This document shows positions 27,915 through 36,778 of a stretch of DNA of 64,000 nt, one piece after another. Position 1 is the stretch's first letter; every line of letters begins with the position of its first letter. The notes under the pieces were generated by a model, which did no database searches, was not told the DNA's origin, and saw only the letters and a program-made list of their open reading frames with translations. The DNA is from Atribacter laminatus (GTDB lineage Bacteria > Atribacterota > Atribacteria > Atribacterales > Atribacteraceae): NCBI RefSeq assembly GCF_015775515.1, contig NZ_CP065383.1:186001-250000 (forward strand), read 5' to 3'. Position numbers and translations under genes: made by a program.

Positions 27915-28935
27915 CGTAAAGTTCCTCCCCAGAGATAACTCTGAAAAAACGCAAAATATTCAAACATTCTTGTTTTAAACTGGTATCGTTTCCCCAGATT
28001 TTTTGCAATATCTGTCTTACTTCTAATAATTTTAAACCTTTACGCGGTGAAAATATTCCACATTGCCAGGCTAATGCCCAAACTGAAAGAAAATCAAAAA
28101 TATCTTTTAACGAAAAATGACTACTACGATACAGTTGTCTTCCTTTTATCATAACCGTTTCTTCAAGTTCCCGACTTCGGGGTGGATTATTCTTTAAAGC
28201 TTCACGAACTTGTTTTTCCCACTTTGACAACGTACATCCGAACTTCTTTAAATCACTTATAATCTGCCACTCAGAAACCCCTAAAGAATGAATATTGGAA
28301 AAATGATAAATATGACCAATAACACCATCTTCTCCGCGGAAATTCTTAACCAGTAAATTTTTATCTGTCATCCATTGGATAAAACGGTTCTCACCGTAAA
28401 GCAAAGATAAAGCCGGAAGATGAATGGTTACTGATAGATCCATCCCTGTTCCGACTTTATTTACATGCGAAGTAAGAAACCCCCATTCTTCAGAAAAGGC
28501 ATAATCAATGTTTTTTTCAATGATATTATCTAATTTATTGACATCTTGGTAAATTCGATTCAAATCTAAGCCTGTAGTAACTGAAAAAATTTGGAGATGA
28601 TCCAGATAATTTATTAATATCCCCTTATAATTCGAATAAATCAAATACCGATTCGATGGATCTTCCAGTACCTCTCTGGGGATTAAGTTTTGATAATAAA
28701 ACCTCTGAAGCACATTGTTTGGCACCGTATCAAGTTGCACCCATTGATATTTTTTGGGAGCAAAAAATTTTTGATAGAGATTTCTAATTCTTTGTTTGAG
28801 ATCTTCAATCCAGATTGACGTTGCTCGGTTGGGAAATGGAATACCTTCTATATTACGAGATAAAGATATTCGAGAAATAACCTTTGACAATTCGCCTGGT
28901 TTTTGAGAAAAAAACTTGGGAAAGAATATTGTCAT
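27907..28935 (-). CDS. mcsB: McsB-like protein, protein-arginine kinase homolog with altered active site
   Basis: The 342 aa align along their length with McsB, which phosphorylates arginine for ClpCP degradation. Matches include SRNIEGIPFP near the N-terminus, NIDYAFSEEWGFLTS, KVGTGMDLSVTIHLPAL and FRGEDG...IYHFSNIHSLGVSE. Key positions differ from B. subtilis McsB as I remember it. IRLARN reads ISLSRN. The catalytic LNEEDH reads INYLDH. SCPTN reads SHVNK, losing the Cys. GTGLR reads GTGMD. The acidic part of GEGSEAVG is lost. It probably cannot transfer phosphate and may act as a ClpC adaptor or McsA partner. It overlaps mcsA by 4 nt (ATGA). Confidence 0.85.
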   Translation of the reverse strand: MTIFFPKFFSQKPGELSKVISRISLSRNIEGIPFPNRATSIWIEDLKQRIRNLYQKFFAPKKYQWVQLDTVPNNVLQRFYYQNLIPREVLEDPSNRYLIYSNYKGILINYLDHLQIFSVTTGLDLNRIYQDVNKLDNIIEKNIDYAFSEEWGFLTSHVNKVGTGMDLSVTIHLPALSLLYGENRFIQWMTDKNLLVKNFRGEDGVIGHIYHFSNIHSLGVSEWQIISDLKKFGCTLSKWEKQVREALKNNPPRSRELEETVMIKGRQLYRSSHFSLKDIFDFLSVWALAWQCGIFSPRKGLKLLEVRQILQKIWGNDTSLKQECLNILRFFRVISGEELYDV

Positions 28936-29438
28936 CTTAGATAGGACTCAAACTTCTTGAGTCTTCGGACTACACCACTAGCTTGTTCATAATTTTCTTC
29001 TTCAAGACATCTTTGATATATTTGCTTCATTTGATCGATATCTCTTTTTATTTTTTTTCTCCGAAATAACCGAACAGGGACTTTCCCACGATGAATGAGT
29101 TCTGGTTGCTTATCAATAATAAAATCCCGTATTAGTTCCTGAAAAGTACCATAACAATGAGCACACCCCAACAAACCACTTTCTAAAAAATCTTTTGCAG
29201 ATGTGAGACAATAGCTGCAAGACAAACGAGATGTGTTCTTATCAGTTTCTTTTGGCAGGGAAAATTTCTTTAGGTGTAGTGGTTTTTGATTCTGGTTGGT
29301 TACCAAGCATGATACTGGAACCGTATTGGCACAAAATTCACACAAATAAAGTTTTTTTTCAATATTCTCTTCCTTATCTAAGACAAAAAAAACTATACTG
29401 GCAATCTTATCATTACACAGTTCACATTTCATAATCAT
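28932..29438 (-). CDS. mcsA: McsA-like zinc-finger/UVR protein
   Basis: McsA is the activator of McsB and a ClpC co-regulator. The protein has four CxxC pairs (CELC, CEFC, CSYC, CAHC) that bind zinc, and a C-terminal UVR motif, YQRCLEEENYEQASGVVRRL (about residues 140-162), for contact with ClpC. I start at the ATG at 29438 behind AAGG; a second ATG at 29432 and a TTG at 29444 are possible. The start overlaps the end of ctsR and the stop overlaps mcsB. All McsA zinc ligands seem present although its partner McsB is altered. Confidence 0.9.
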   Translation of the reverse strand: MIMKCELCNDKIASIVFFVLDKEENIEKKLYLCEFCANTVPVSCLVTNQNQKPLHLKKFSLPKETDKNTSRLSCSYCLTSAKDFLESGLLGCAHCYGTFQELIRDFIIDKQPELIHRGKVPVRLFRRKKIKRDIDQMKQIYQRCLEEENYEQASGVVRRLKKFESYLR

Positions 29439-29916
29439 ACCCAACCTTTAAAACTTGAAGAAGCATTTCTCGAAGGATGTTGGACCGCAATATGTTCACA
29501 TCCCGAACCGAAAGGAGTGAATCAAAGTTAAGTTTATTAAAAGTATCTATAATCGCCGCTTTCATCAAGGAACCTTCTCTTGAGGTAATAAATCCCTCTC
29601 TCTCTAACCATAATAATAAACTTTCTACTTCACTTTCTTTGATATCTTTTTCGGATATTTCAAGAAAATTAACTACTGGTTCCAACCGATCCATTTGTAT
29701 TTGTTGTATTTTGACATACCCGCTTCCTCCCCTTCGGCTTTCGACAATAAAGCCCTTAAAAACATTAAAACGGGTCATCAATACATAATTGATTTGAGAA
29801 GGCGCACAATCAAACTCCTCAGCCACCCTGCCCCTTTGGATAGTAACAGTGTTGTTAGGTGATTTTTTAATGAGTCGAATTAAATATTTTTCAATAGAGT
29901 CGCAAAGGGAGTACAC
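29422..29916 (-). CDS. ctsR: Transcriptional repressor CtsR
   Basis: CtsR represses clp genes until heat or protein stress. I place the start at the GTG at 29916 (GGGAGGT about 8 nt upstream), giving a 164-aa protein whose start (DSIEKYLIRLIKK) matches the family. A longer frame from the TTG at 30045 would place the -35, -10 and CtsR operator inside the coding region. The winged-helix part shows VAEEFDCAPSQINYVLMTRF and the glycine-rich wing ESRRGGSGYVKI. The C-terminal helical domain is complete. It is the first gene of ctsR-mcsA-mcsB-clpC-radA. Confidence 0.94.
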   Translation of the reverse strand: MYSLCDSIEKYLIRLIKKSPNNTVTIQRGRVAEEFDCAPSQINYVLMTRFNVFKGFIVESRRGGSGYVKIQQIQMDRLEPVVNFLEISEKDIKESEVESLLLWLEREGFITSREGSLMKAAIIDTFNKLNFDSLLSVRDVNILRSNILREMLLQVLKVGYDYEM

Positions 29917-29993
29917 CTCTACCGACCTCCCATTTTCGGTCGTTCTGGCAATTCCAACCAGCAACAATACTGCCTCAAACTGCAATATTCTTT

Positions 29994-30045
29994 TTTGACC
30001 ATTATTGACATTTACTATTATAGGAATAATCTTCCCGATTGTCAA
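29994..30045 (-). promoter_or_regulatory. ctsR operon promoter with CtsR heptad operator
   Basis: On the minus strand there is a consensus TTGACA (30040-30045), a 17-nt spacer and TATAAT (30017-30022). It is followed at 29994-30010 by TGTCAAT-AAT-GGTCAAA, a near match to the tandem CtsR heptad (A/G)GTCAAA-NAN-(A/G)GTCAAA known from Firmicutes. The operator covers the expected transcription start, so CtsR binding would block initiation. The -35 overlaps the lysS stop codon, showing that ctsR is transcribed separately from lysS. Confidence 0.85.
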
Positions 30046-31526
30046 TCAACTTTCGGTCGGAGAATAGGAAAGAAAATAACTTCCCGAATCGAAGGCGAGT
30101 TGGTTAAAAGCATAACCAGTCGATCAATGCCAATTCCCATTCCACCAGTAGGTGGCATCCCATATTCAAGAGCTTCTATATAATCTTGATCAATAAGATG
30201 GGCTTCGACGTCACCCCTGTCTCTTTTTTGAACTTGATCTAAAAATCTCTTCTTTTGTTCGATAGGATCGTTCAGCTCGCTATAGGCATTTCCTAATTCT
30301 TCCTTACCAATAAAAAGCTCAAATCGTTCCGCAACCAAGGGATCATTTTTTTTCGCTTTGGCTAATGGTGATATTTCAACCGGATATTCTAAAACAAAAG
30401 TTGGATTAACCAGGTGCGGTTGAACAAAAATATCTAAAAATTCATTAACGTATTTTCCCCGATCCCAAGTTTGGTCACAGTTTAAGCCGGCTTTTTTCCC
30501 TCGTTGATATAGAGTTTCAACACTATCATTAAAAATATCTATTCCGCCTTCTTTTTGGATAACTTCTCGAAGGTTTAATCTTCGCCATGGAGGGGTAAAA
30601 TCAATAGTCATATCTTGGAAATTTACTTCATAAGTCCCCAAAATTGAAAATACAATCGATGACAACATTTGTTCACATAAATTCATCATCGTCTCATAGT
30701 TTCCATAAGCCTGGTAGAGCTCTAACATGGTAAATTCCGGATTATGACGAACCGATATCCCCTCATTGCGAAAATTTCGGTTTATTTCATATACCTTTTC
30801 CATGCCACCCACAATAAGACGTTTGAGATAAAGTTCTGGAGCAATCCTGAGGTATAAATCTAAACCAAGAGCATTGTGAAAAGTTACAAAGGGACGAGCC
30901 AATGCCCCTCCAGGTATGAGTTGCATCATCGGAGTTTCAACTTCCAAAAAATCTCTTTCATCTAAATATTTTCGGAGCTCACTTAACACTTGGGAACGTA
31001 TTTGAAACACTTCTCTGACATCAGGATTCATAATTAAATCGAGATAGCGCTTTCGATATCTCACTTCAACTTCTCTTAATCCGTGCCATTTCTCTGGAAG
31101 TGGATGTAAACATTTGCTAAGAAGACTAAAATTTTCAACAACAATAGTCAGCTCACCACTGTGGGTTTTAAGTAATTTTCCTTCTAATCCAATAACATCT
31201 CCCACATCCAAACTTTTAAATATCCCAAAAGAATCATCACCAACAGTATCTTTCTTAACGTAGATTTGGATCCTTCCCAAACGATCTTGTACATCAGCGA
31301 ATATGGCTTTTCCGTGACGGCGAATAGCCATTATTCTACCGGCAATTCGCAAGAGAACATCTTGGTCCAGATATTTATCTGGATGAGATCGAATGCCTTG
31401 AATGGAATTTTTCTCGGGAAAGGGTACTCCGTAGGGATCAATACCTAAATCTCTTAATTCATGTAATTTTTTAGTTTGTTCTTCAACATTTATTTGGTCG
31501 AACTGCTCCTGCGCTTCTTCATTCAT
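30042..31526 (-). CDS. lysS: Lysyl-tRNA synthetase, class II
   Basis: It charges tRNA-Lys. The 494 aa have an N-terminal OB anticodon domain (VLLRIAGRIMAIRRHGKAIFADVQD), motif 2 FRNEGISVRHNPEFTMLELY near 255-275 and motif 3 GMGIGIDRLVMLL near 468. It starts inside greA (8-nt overlap) and ends at the ctsR promoter. It probably shares the greA promoter at 32077-32105. Confidence 0.97.
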   Translation of the reverse strand: MNEEAQEQFDQINVEEQTKKLHELRDLGIDPYGVPFPEKNSIQGIRSHPDKYLDQDVLLRIAGRIMAIRRHGKAIFADVQDRLGRIQIYVKKDTVGDDSFGIFKSLDVGDVIGLEGKLLKTHSGELTIVVENFSLLSKCLHPLPEKWHGLREVEVRYRKRYLDLIMNPDVREVFQIRSQVLSELRKYLDERDFLEVETPMMQLIPGGALARPFVTFHNALGLDLYLRIAPELYLKRLIVGGMEKVYEINRNFRNEGISVRHNPEFTMLELYQAYGNYETMMNLCEQMLSSIVFSILGTYEVNFQDMTIDFTPPWRRLNLREVIQKEGGIDIFNDSVETLYQRGKKAGLNCDQTWDRGKYVNEFLDIFVQPHLVNPTFVLEYPVEISPLAKAKKNDPLVAERFELFIGKEELGNAYSELNDPIEQKKRFLDQVQKRDRGDVEAHLIDQDYIEALEYGMPPTGGMGIGIDRLVMLLTNSPSIREVIFFPILRPKVD

Positions 31527-32037
31527 GATTAAACGGATTTACCTCCTTTTTCTTTATATCTATCACTCGATATTTTACCATTCCAGCAGGTACCTTTAAT
31601 TCAATCTCATCTCCCTTGGTCTTTCCAATCAGAGCTTGAGCCAAAGGTGACTCAAAGGAAATCTTTTGGAGAGAAGGATTAGCTCCCACTGAGTCAACTA
31701 TTGAGTACTCAATCTGTTTTCCACTGTTGAGATTTTCGAGCATCACTCGCACCCCTAAATGGATTTTTTCTGAATTTCCCCCAGTTTGTTCTTCGACGAT
31801 TGTCGCTTTCATTAGCTTTTCTTCCAAAACCAAAATACGTCCTTCAATAAAGGCTTGCTCATTTTTAGCTTCTTCATATTCAGCATTTTCGCTTAAATCA
31901 CCGAATGCTAAAGCTTGGTTAATCTTTTCTGCAACTTCTTTTCGCTTCACCGTTTTGAGATGCTTTAACTCTTTTTCCAAAATCTCATATCCCTCTTTAG
32001 TTAGCATAATCTTTTCGTCCAATTTTTTCTTCTCCAT
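31519..32037 (-). CDS. greA: Transcript cleavage factor GreA
   Basis: GreA rescues backtracked RNA polymerase. The 172 aa contain the N-terminal coiled coil with the acidic tip GDLSENAEYEEAKNEQ (about residues 45-62) and the C-terminal FKBP-like domain with SPLAQALIGKTKGDEIELKVP. The ATG at 32037 is nine bases after AGGAGG; a TTG at 32040 is also possible. It is the first gene of a greA-lysS operon. Confidence 0.95.
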   Translation of the reverse strand: MEKKKLDEKIMLTKEGYEILEKELKHLKTVKRKEVAEKINQALAFGDLSENAEYEEAKNEQAFIEGRILVLEEKLMKATIVEEQTGGNSEKIHLGVRVMLENLNSGKQIEYSIVDSVGANPSLQKISFESPLAQALIGKTKGDEIELKVPAGMVKYRVIDIKKKEVNPFNHE

Positions 32038-32076
32038 CAATTAAAACCTCCTGAAAAGCTTTTCCGCTATCGAAAT

Positions 32077-32105
32077 ACCATATAAAATGCTTACTGGGTT
32101 GTCAA
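32077..32105 (-). promoter_or_regulatory. Promoter of greA-lysS
   Basis: Minus strand TTGACA (32100-32105), a 17-nt spacer and TATGGT (32077-32082), about 40 nt before greA. Good sigma-70 spacing and -35; the -10 is imperfect. Confidence 0.65.
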
Positions 32106-32300
32106 GTTATCCCCAAGGAGATAATCTCGCTTTGGAAGGTTCATTGCTGCTGTTTTTTCTCGCGGAAGGATATCATTGTTATTGAAATATGAATTATACT
32201 TTTTTCTTAACTATGATTCAAGTCATTTTTTATTTTTCTACTGACAACATTGAAAAATGAATATTCTTAATGATCAATTCTTTTACCGATAATTTTCCCC

Positions 32301-32852
32301 CTATTTATAATTTTTGTTCGGCGAAGTCGAGGAATTTTTTACATAATGAATGGCAAGAGATGAAATATAACCGGTGAATAAACCGGTTAGAATAGCAAAG
32401 GGAAGTAGCAATAGTAAATACCAAAAAATATGAGTACTTTGTATATACAAATAAGCAACAATAATCTGGCCGATATTATGAAAAAGGGCTCCAAACATGC
32501 TGATGATGAGAACTGATTCGGTGGCCTTACTCGTCATTTTCATTCCCAACCAGGCAAATAATCCTCCACTCAATGAAAGAAAGAACCCAATATTGAGAAA
32601 GTTTCCGGAAATTAGTCCTCCTAAAAAAACCCTTAATAAAGCAACCAATAAAGCCTCGTTTTGGCCTAACAATACCAAAGCTATCAAGGTGACAATATTA
32701 GCAAAGCCTAATTTCGCTCCGGGAATAAATAAATTAGGAAGCGGGATCAAGCTTTCCAATCCATGCAAAACACTTCCCATTGCCACCAAAATGGCAACAT
32801 ATATTAATCGATTAATTCTGTTTGATTTAATAACCAACCGATTATTTTCCAT
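32301..32852 (-). CDS. Gx-transporter / heptaprenyl diphosphate synthase component I-like membrane protein
   Basis: The 183 aa have five to six membrane segments and the family pattern LIPLPNLFIPGAKLGFANIVTLIAL near residue 35, followed by LRVFLGGLISG. The family resembles ECF-type S components. Its older name (heptaprenyl diphosphate synthase component I) is from Bacillus, and the transported molecule is unknown. In other genomes it often neighbours FAD:protein FMN transferase or NusG-like genes, none of which is here. It is a single gene on the minus strand, divergent from the MFS gene. Confidence 0.8.
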   Translation of the reverse strand: MENNRLVIKSNRINRLIYVAILVAMGSVLHGLESLIPLPNLFIPGAKLGFANIVTLIALVLLGQNEALLVALLRVFLGGLISGNFLNIGFFLSLSGGLFAWLGMKMTSKATESVLIISMFGALFHNIGQIIVAYLYIQSTHIFWYLLLLLPFAILTGLFTGYISSLAIHYVKNSSTSPNKNYK

Positions 32853-33032
32853 TTTTTATCTCATATCCAAATATACTATAATTTTTTTATTTCCTGGTTT
32901 CTTTGGGAATGACAGCTGTCATATTTGGTTTAAAATATGAATGGACAAGTTCAATAAAGCTGTTATTTCAACTCCTTTATTAAAAAGAGCTTTTTAAATT
33001 TAAAGATATTATAAACCAATGGTGATGTTGAA

Positions 33033-34223
33033 ATGGACAAAAAAAATAAAAGAAAAAACATTCTCATTACCGGTTTAACTTCACTCCTGACTGATATCAG
33101 CTCGGAAATGATCTACCCAATCATTGCTCTTTATTTAAAAGCCCTGGGAGGCAGCCCGGCTATTTTAGGAGTCATTGAAGGTGTTGCCGAGTCAACGGCG
33201 TCGATTCTCAAAGTGTTTTCCGGAGCTTTTGCTGACCGAATCGGCAAAAGAAAGCCTTTAGCAATTGCTGGCTACTCCTTTTCTGTTATAGGAAAAGTTC
33301 TGTTCTATTTAGCCAATGGTTGGAGTTTTATATTTGCCGGACGATTTTCTGATCGTTTTGGAAAAGGTGTGCGCACTGCACCCCGTGATGCCATGATTTC
33401 AGAATCAGTCGAAGGGAATAATCAGGGAAAGGCTTTTGGTCTCCATCGTACCATGGATTCAATGGGTGCCGTGATCGGAACACTCATTACTTTTTTCTTC
33501 CTCTTTCGTATTCAAGAAGCTGCCCAACAATCAGGTCATTCGGCTTTTTATGTTCCTACCTTTCGTCTTATTATTCTTCTCAGCCTTATTCCAGCAGCGA
33601 TTGGGGTAGTTGTTCTCTTTTTGACCATTGAAACCGGCAGCGGTAAAAAAAGTACTCATGCTCTGCTTTCTTGGAACTCATTTCTCAACCTGGATCACAA
33701 GCTGAAGATTTTCCTGCTCGCCACCTTTTTATTTACTTTGGGAAATTCCTCCGACCAGTTTATCTTATTAAGAGCAACTGAACCTGATTTAGGATATAGC
33801 GCTGCTCAAGTCATACTTCTCTATCTGCTCTTTAATATTGTATATATGGTGGTTTCTTATCCGGCAGGATGGCTTTCTGATAAAATTGGTCGCAAGTGGA
33901 TATTAGCTGGAGGGTTTCTCCTTTACAGCATCACTTATTATGTAATTGGTTTTACTCCCGGCTTTATTATCCCGGCCATGATCCTCTATGGTTTCTATAT
34001 CGGTATGACCGAAGGGGTTGCTAAAGCATTGGTTTCAGAACTTTCACCTGCTTCAAGGAGAGCTACTTTAATCGGTCTTCACGCAACCATACTGGGAATT
34101 GGCCTCTTTCCGGCTTCTTTAATCGGGGGATTGCTTTGGAGCGCTTTTGGCCCTTCGGCAACTTTTCTATTCGGAGGATCAATGACATTTATCTCGGCTT
34201 TGATTCTTATTTTATTTCTATAA
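33033..34223 (+). CDS. Major facilitator superfamily transporter
   Basis: The 396 aa form 12 membrane segments. The MFS loop 2-3 motif appears as GAFADRIGKRKPLAIAG (near residue 63), its repeat in the second half as AGWLSDKIGRKWILAGG (near 278), and FSDRFGKGVRTAPRDAMI (near 108) is typical of a common bacterial MFS subgroup. It starts at ATG 33033 with only a weak ribosome site. Substrate unknown. Confidence 0.88.
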   Translation: MDKKNKRKNILITGLTSLLTDISSEMIYPIIALYLKALGGSPAILGVIEGVAESTASILKVFSGAFADRIGKRKPLAIAGYSFSVIGKVLFYLANGWSFIFAGRFSDRFGKGVRTAPRDAMISESVEGNNQGKAFGLHRTMDSMGAVIGTLITFFFLFRIQEAAQQSGHSAFYVPTFRLIILLSLIPAAIGVVVLFLTIETGSGKKSTHALLSWNSFLNLDHKLKIFLLATFLFTLGNSSDQFILLRATEPDLGYSAAQVILLYLLFNIVYMVVSYPAGWLSDKIGRKWILAGGFLLYSITYYVIGFTPGFIIPAMILYGFYIGMTEGVAKALVSELSPASRRATLIGLHATILGIGLFPASLIGGLLWSAFGPSATFLFGGSMTFISALILILFL

Positions 34224-34445
34224 ACATCAGCAACTATTTTGCAGCCAGGTCTTTTTTCCCTTTGATCCAACTGCTCTTTCTCACCATATCCAAAGGAAGA
34301 GGTGTGTTTTATGATTTTCACGCTTTCAAAGCCTCAAATTTTAAATTATTATTCTACTCTCCACTCACTTCTCACTAATTTACTAGATAATATATAATAA
34401 TCATACCAACTCTTCTAAAAATGATTGGAATTATGGAGGCTAAAG

Positions 34446-35276
34446 ATGCGTTTCATCGCCTTTTTAACCGATTGGGGAATGGCCAGTTATTATGTAGGAA
34501 TTGCAAAATCAGTTATGAAGCAGATCAACCCAGGTGTTGAAATCATTGACATCAGTCACGATATTCAACCTTTCAATATCCGTGAAGCCATGTATATTCT
34601 TCATCGTACTTTTCCTGATTTTCCTCCCGAAACAATCTTTTGCTCAGTAGTCGATTACGGAGTAGGCACTGAACGTTTTCCAGTTGCCGTCGAGCTTACT
34701 AATGGTTCGTTTTTAGTTGGACCGGATAATGGAACCTTTACCCTCCTTATCGAACAGTACTCTATAAAAAAGGCAGTCATTCTCCAGAATCCTTCCTACT
34801 TTTTTCGGCTAAATCCCAGTAGTACCTTCCATGGACGAGATATTTTTGCTCCAGTAAGCGCACGCCTTTCAATGGGTGTTCCCTTAGAGCATTTTGGACC
34901 GACCGTGGATTCCCTCCGAACTCTTTCGGTCAACCGACCTAAATTTCATAACCACACCATAACCGGTGAAGTCGCTTTTTGTGACCGTTTTGGCAATATA
35001 GAAACCAATATCCCAGGACAATTGTTGAATAATTTTGAACTACAACCAGGAGATCCTTTGGATATTATGATTAATGAGTGCTCTTTTAATGCGGTTTTTT
35101 TCGAGGCATACGGATTGTCTAAAAAAGGACAAATTTTAGTTCATACTGACAGCTCAGATTTTGTCGAGATAGCTGTGAACCAAGGAAATGCTAGGGAAGT
35201 TCTACTTGATAATAAAGATATTAACCAAATATCAATCATTAACAAGAAAAAAATATTCATAAATAAAAAAACCTAA
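34446..35276 (+). CDS. SAM hydroxide adenosyltransferase (DUF62 family)
   Basis: The family splits S-adenosylmethionine with water or hydroxide to adenosine and methionine and is related to fluorinases and chlorinases. The ATG at 34446 stands six bases after GGAGG; the in-frame TTG at 34425 would include that site in the protein. Features: N-terminal FLTDWGMASYYVGIAKSVM (family TDFG-x-DxYVG), DISHDIQPFNIREA, GPDNGTFT near residue 95, FHGRDIFAPVSA near 135 and CDRFGNIETNI near 180, the last resembling the C-terminal domain. A canonical TDFG reads TDWG here. It is a single gene. Confidence 0.88.
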   Translation: MRFIAFLTDWGMASYYVGIAKSVMKQINPGVEIIDISHDIQPFNIREAMYILHRTFPDFPPETIFCSVVDYGVGTERFPVAVELTNGSFLVGPDNGTFTLLIEQYSIKKAVILQNPSYFFRLNPSSTFHGRDIFAPVSARLSMGVPLEHFGPTVDSLRTLSVNRPKFHNHTITGEVAFCDRFGNIETNIPGQLLNNFELQPGDPLDIMINECSFNAVFFEAYGLSKKGQILVHTDSSDFVEIAVNQGNAREVLLDNKDINQISIINKKKIFINKKT

Positions 35277-35304
35277 CGCGAAAAAACACCGGCATGATAA
35301 ACCA

Positions 35305-35770
35305 AGCCTTTCACCCTCATCCTTACCTTCTCCTATTTTTCTTCTTTTTTCCTCTCCCCTGGTGGGAGAGGATTAAGGTGAGGGGGAAATTAAACTCTTA
35401 TCGAGCCTTTAATTCAAAAAACCATACTTGGGTTATAATCCAGCCTTTCACCCTCATCCTCACCTTCTCCTATTTTTCTTCTTTTTTCCTCTCCCCTGGT
35501 GGGAGAACCATTTCTCTATTTTTTCCTCTCCCCTGGTGGGAGAGGATTAAGGTGAGGGGGAAATTAAACTCTTATCGAGCCTTTAATTCAAAAAACCATA
35601 CTTGGGTTATAATCCAGCCTTTCACCCTCATCCTCACCTTCTCCCATCAAGGGAGAAGGAACTATAGTCTTACATCATCCTGAGCGGTGCTTTTTCCGCG
35701 TGAGGATCTCATCTTTTAATTTTTCTTTTATTCTTTAATTTTTTTCATTCTCCTCTTCGCCTAATGGCTC
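35305..35770. repeat. Tandem HR3 units and an HR1 module
   Basis: Two HR3 units in tandem begin with GCCTTTCACCCTC at 35306 (137 bp) and 35443 (175 bp), with a third beginning at 35618. The second carries an extra CCTCTCCCCTGGTGGGAG hairpin, just like the copy at 18345. After CTTCTCCCATCAAGGGAGAAG and ACTATAGTCTTAC comes an HR1 with inner arms GCGGTGC/GCGTG at about 35666-35711. No coding signal; open frames here only read the repeats. Confidence 0.8.
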
Positions 35771-35814
35771 TTTATTGATCCTCATTAGGTGTTCCCATAA
35801 AGTAACATGAAGTT

Positions 35815-36774
35815 CTATCCTGTCTTTCTTCCTTTTAAATACTGGTCAAAGAAAACGGCGAGGATAATAATCGCACCAATAATGATCTGCATAATAAATG
35901 GATCAACACCTAATAGGTTACCACCATTTCTCAAGGTTTGGATGATAAGGGCACCCAGCGCAGTACCAAATATTGATCCCACTCCCCCACTAAGGCTCGC
36001 CCCACCGATAACCACTGAAGCGATCGCATCAAGTTCATAACCCTGTCCACCGGTTGGCACGCCAGCCGCCATCCTGGTCCCAAGCATTAAACCGGCTATA
36101 CCACTAAAAAGACCGGCAGTAACATAAAAATTATATAAATTAGAACCAATATTTATCCCTGATAACCTGGCAGCTTCAATATTACTACCTATAGCATAAA
36201 GATTTCTCCCGTACATAGTGTATTTTAAAACAAAAGCCATAAAAATAGCTAAAAAAATCCAGGTCCAGGCAAGGGCTGGAATACCCAGCATGGTTGCAAC
36301 TGAAAATTCTCTAAATTCCATCGGGAGACCGGAAATCATCCTACCGCTGGATGAATACATGACAATCCCTCTCACCAAAGTCATCATTCCCAAGGTGGCA
36401 ATAAAAGGTGGTACTTTACCGTTATGCACTGCTACCCCGTTCGCTAACCCGATTAACGCTGAAACTCCCAGAGCAAGTATAATTGCCAGGGATGAAGCCA
36501 TCTGAATATCGCCCCGGTTAGAAGTTAAAAGCGCATAAACCATTCCGGATAAACCAACAATAGAACCGACTGAAAGGTCAATGCCCCCAGTAATAATGAT
36601 AAGGGTCATCCCTATAGCAACCACTCCATTGATCGATGATTGTCGAATCAAATTGGTAATATTATCCCACGAGGAAAAATTACCTTTGGTTGCTATGGTA
36701 AGATAAACTGCCATAACAGCTAATATTATCAAAAGGTTTCTTTCGGCGAAGGCCTTACGTTGATTGCTTTTCAT
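35815..36774 (-). CDS. Ribose-type ABC transporter permease (RbsC-like)
   Basis: BPD_transp_2 family permease, 319 aa from the ATG at 36774, which lies 4 nt after the ATPase stop with GGGAGG upstream. A start at 36813 would overlap the ATPase end. Signatures: IITGGIDLSVGSIVGLSGM near residue 58, NRRVFAIGSN-like YAIGSNIEAARLSGIN near 195, and VVIGGASLSGGVGSIFGT near 255. About ten membrane segments. It is the last gene of the binding protein-ATPase-permease operon. Confidence 0.93.
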   Translation of the reverse strand: MKSNQRKAFAERNLLIILAVMAVYLTIATKGNFSSWDNITNLIRQSSINGVVAIGMTLIIITGGIDLSVGSIVGLSGMVYALLTSNRGDIQMASSLAIILALGVSALIGLANGVAVHNGKVPPFIATLGMMTLVRGIVMYSSSGRMISGLPMEFREFSVATMLGIPALAWTWIFLAIFMAFVLKYTMYGRNLYAIGSNIEAARLSGINIGSNLYNFYVTAGLFSGIAGLMLGTRMAAGVPTGGQGYELDAIASVVIGGASLSGGVGSIFGTALGALIIQTLRNGGNLLGVDPFIMQIIIGAIIILAVFFDQYLKGRKTG

Positions 36775-36778
36775 CACC

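Noticed and set aside
29917-30045. Longer N-terminus for CtsR
   Set aside because: The TTG lies in the -35 box and the extension covers the -10 and operator; the family start matches the GTG at 29916.
35294-35683. 129-codon open frame
   Set aside because: It only reads through tandem HR3 repeats; the same peptide fragments appear at 18287-18532 and 39990-40193 for the same reason.
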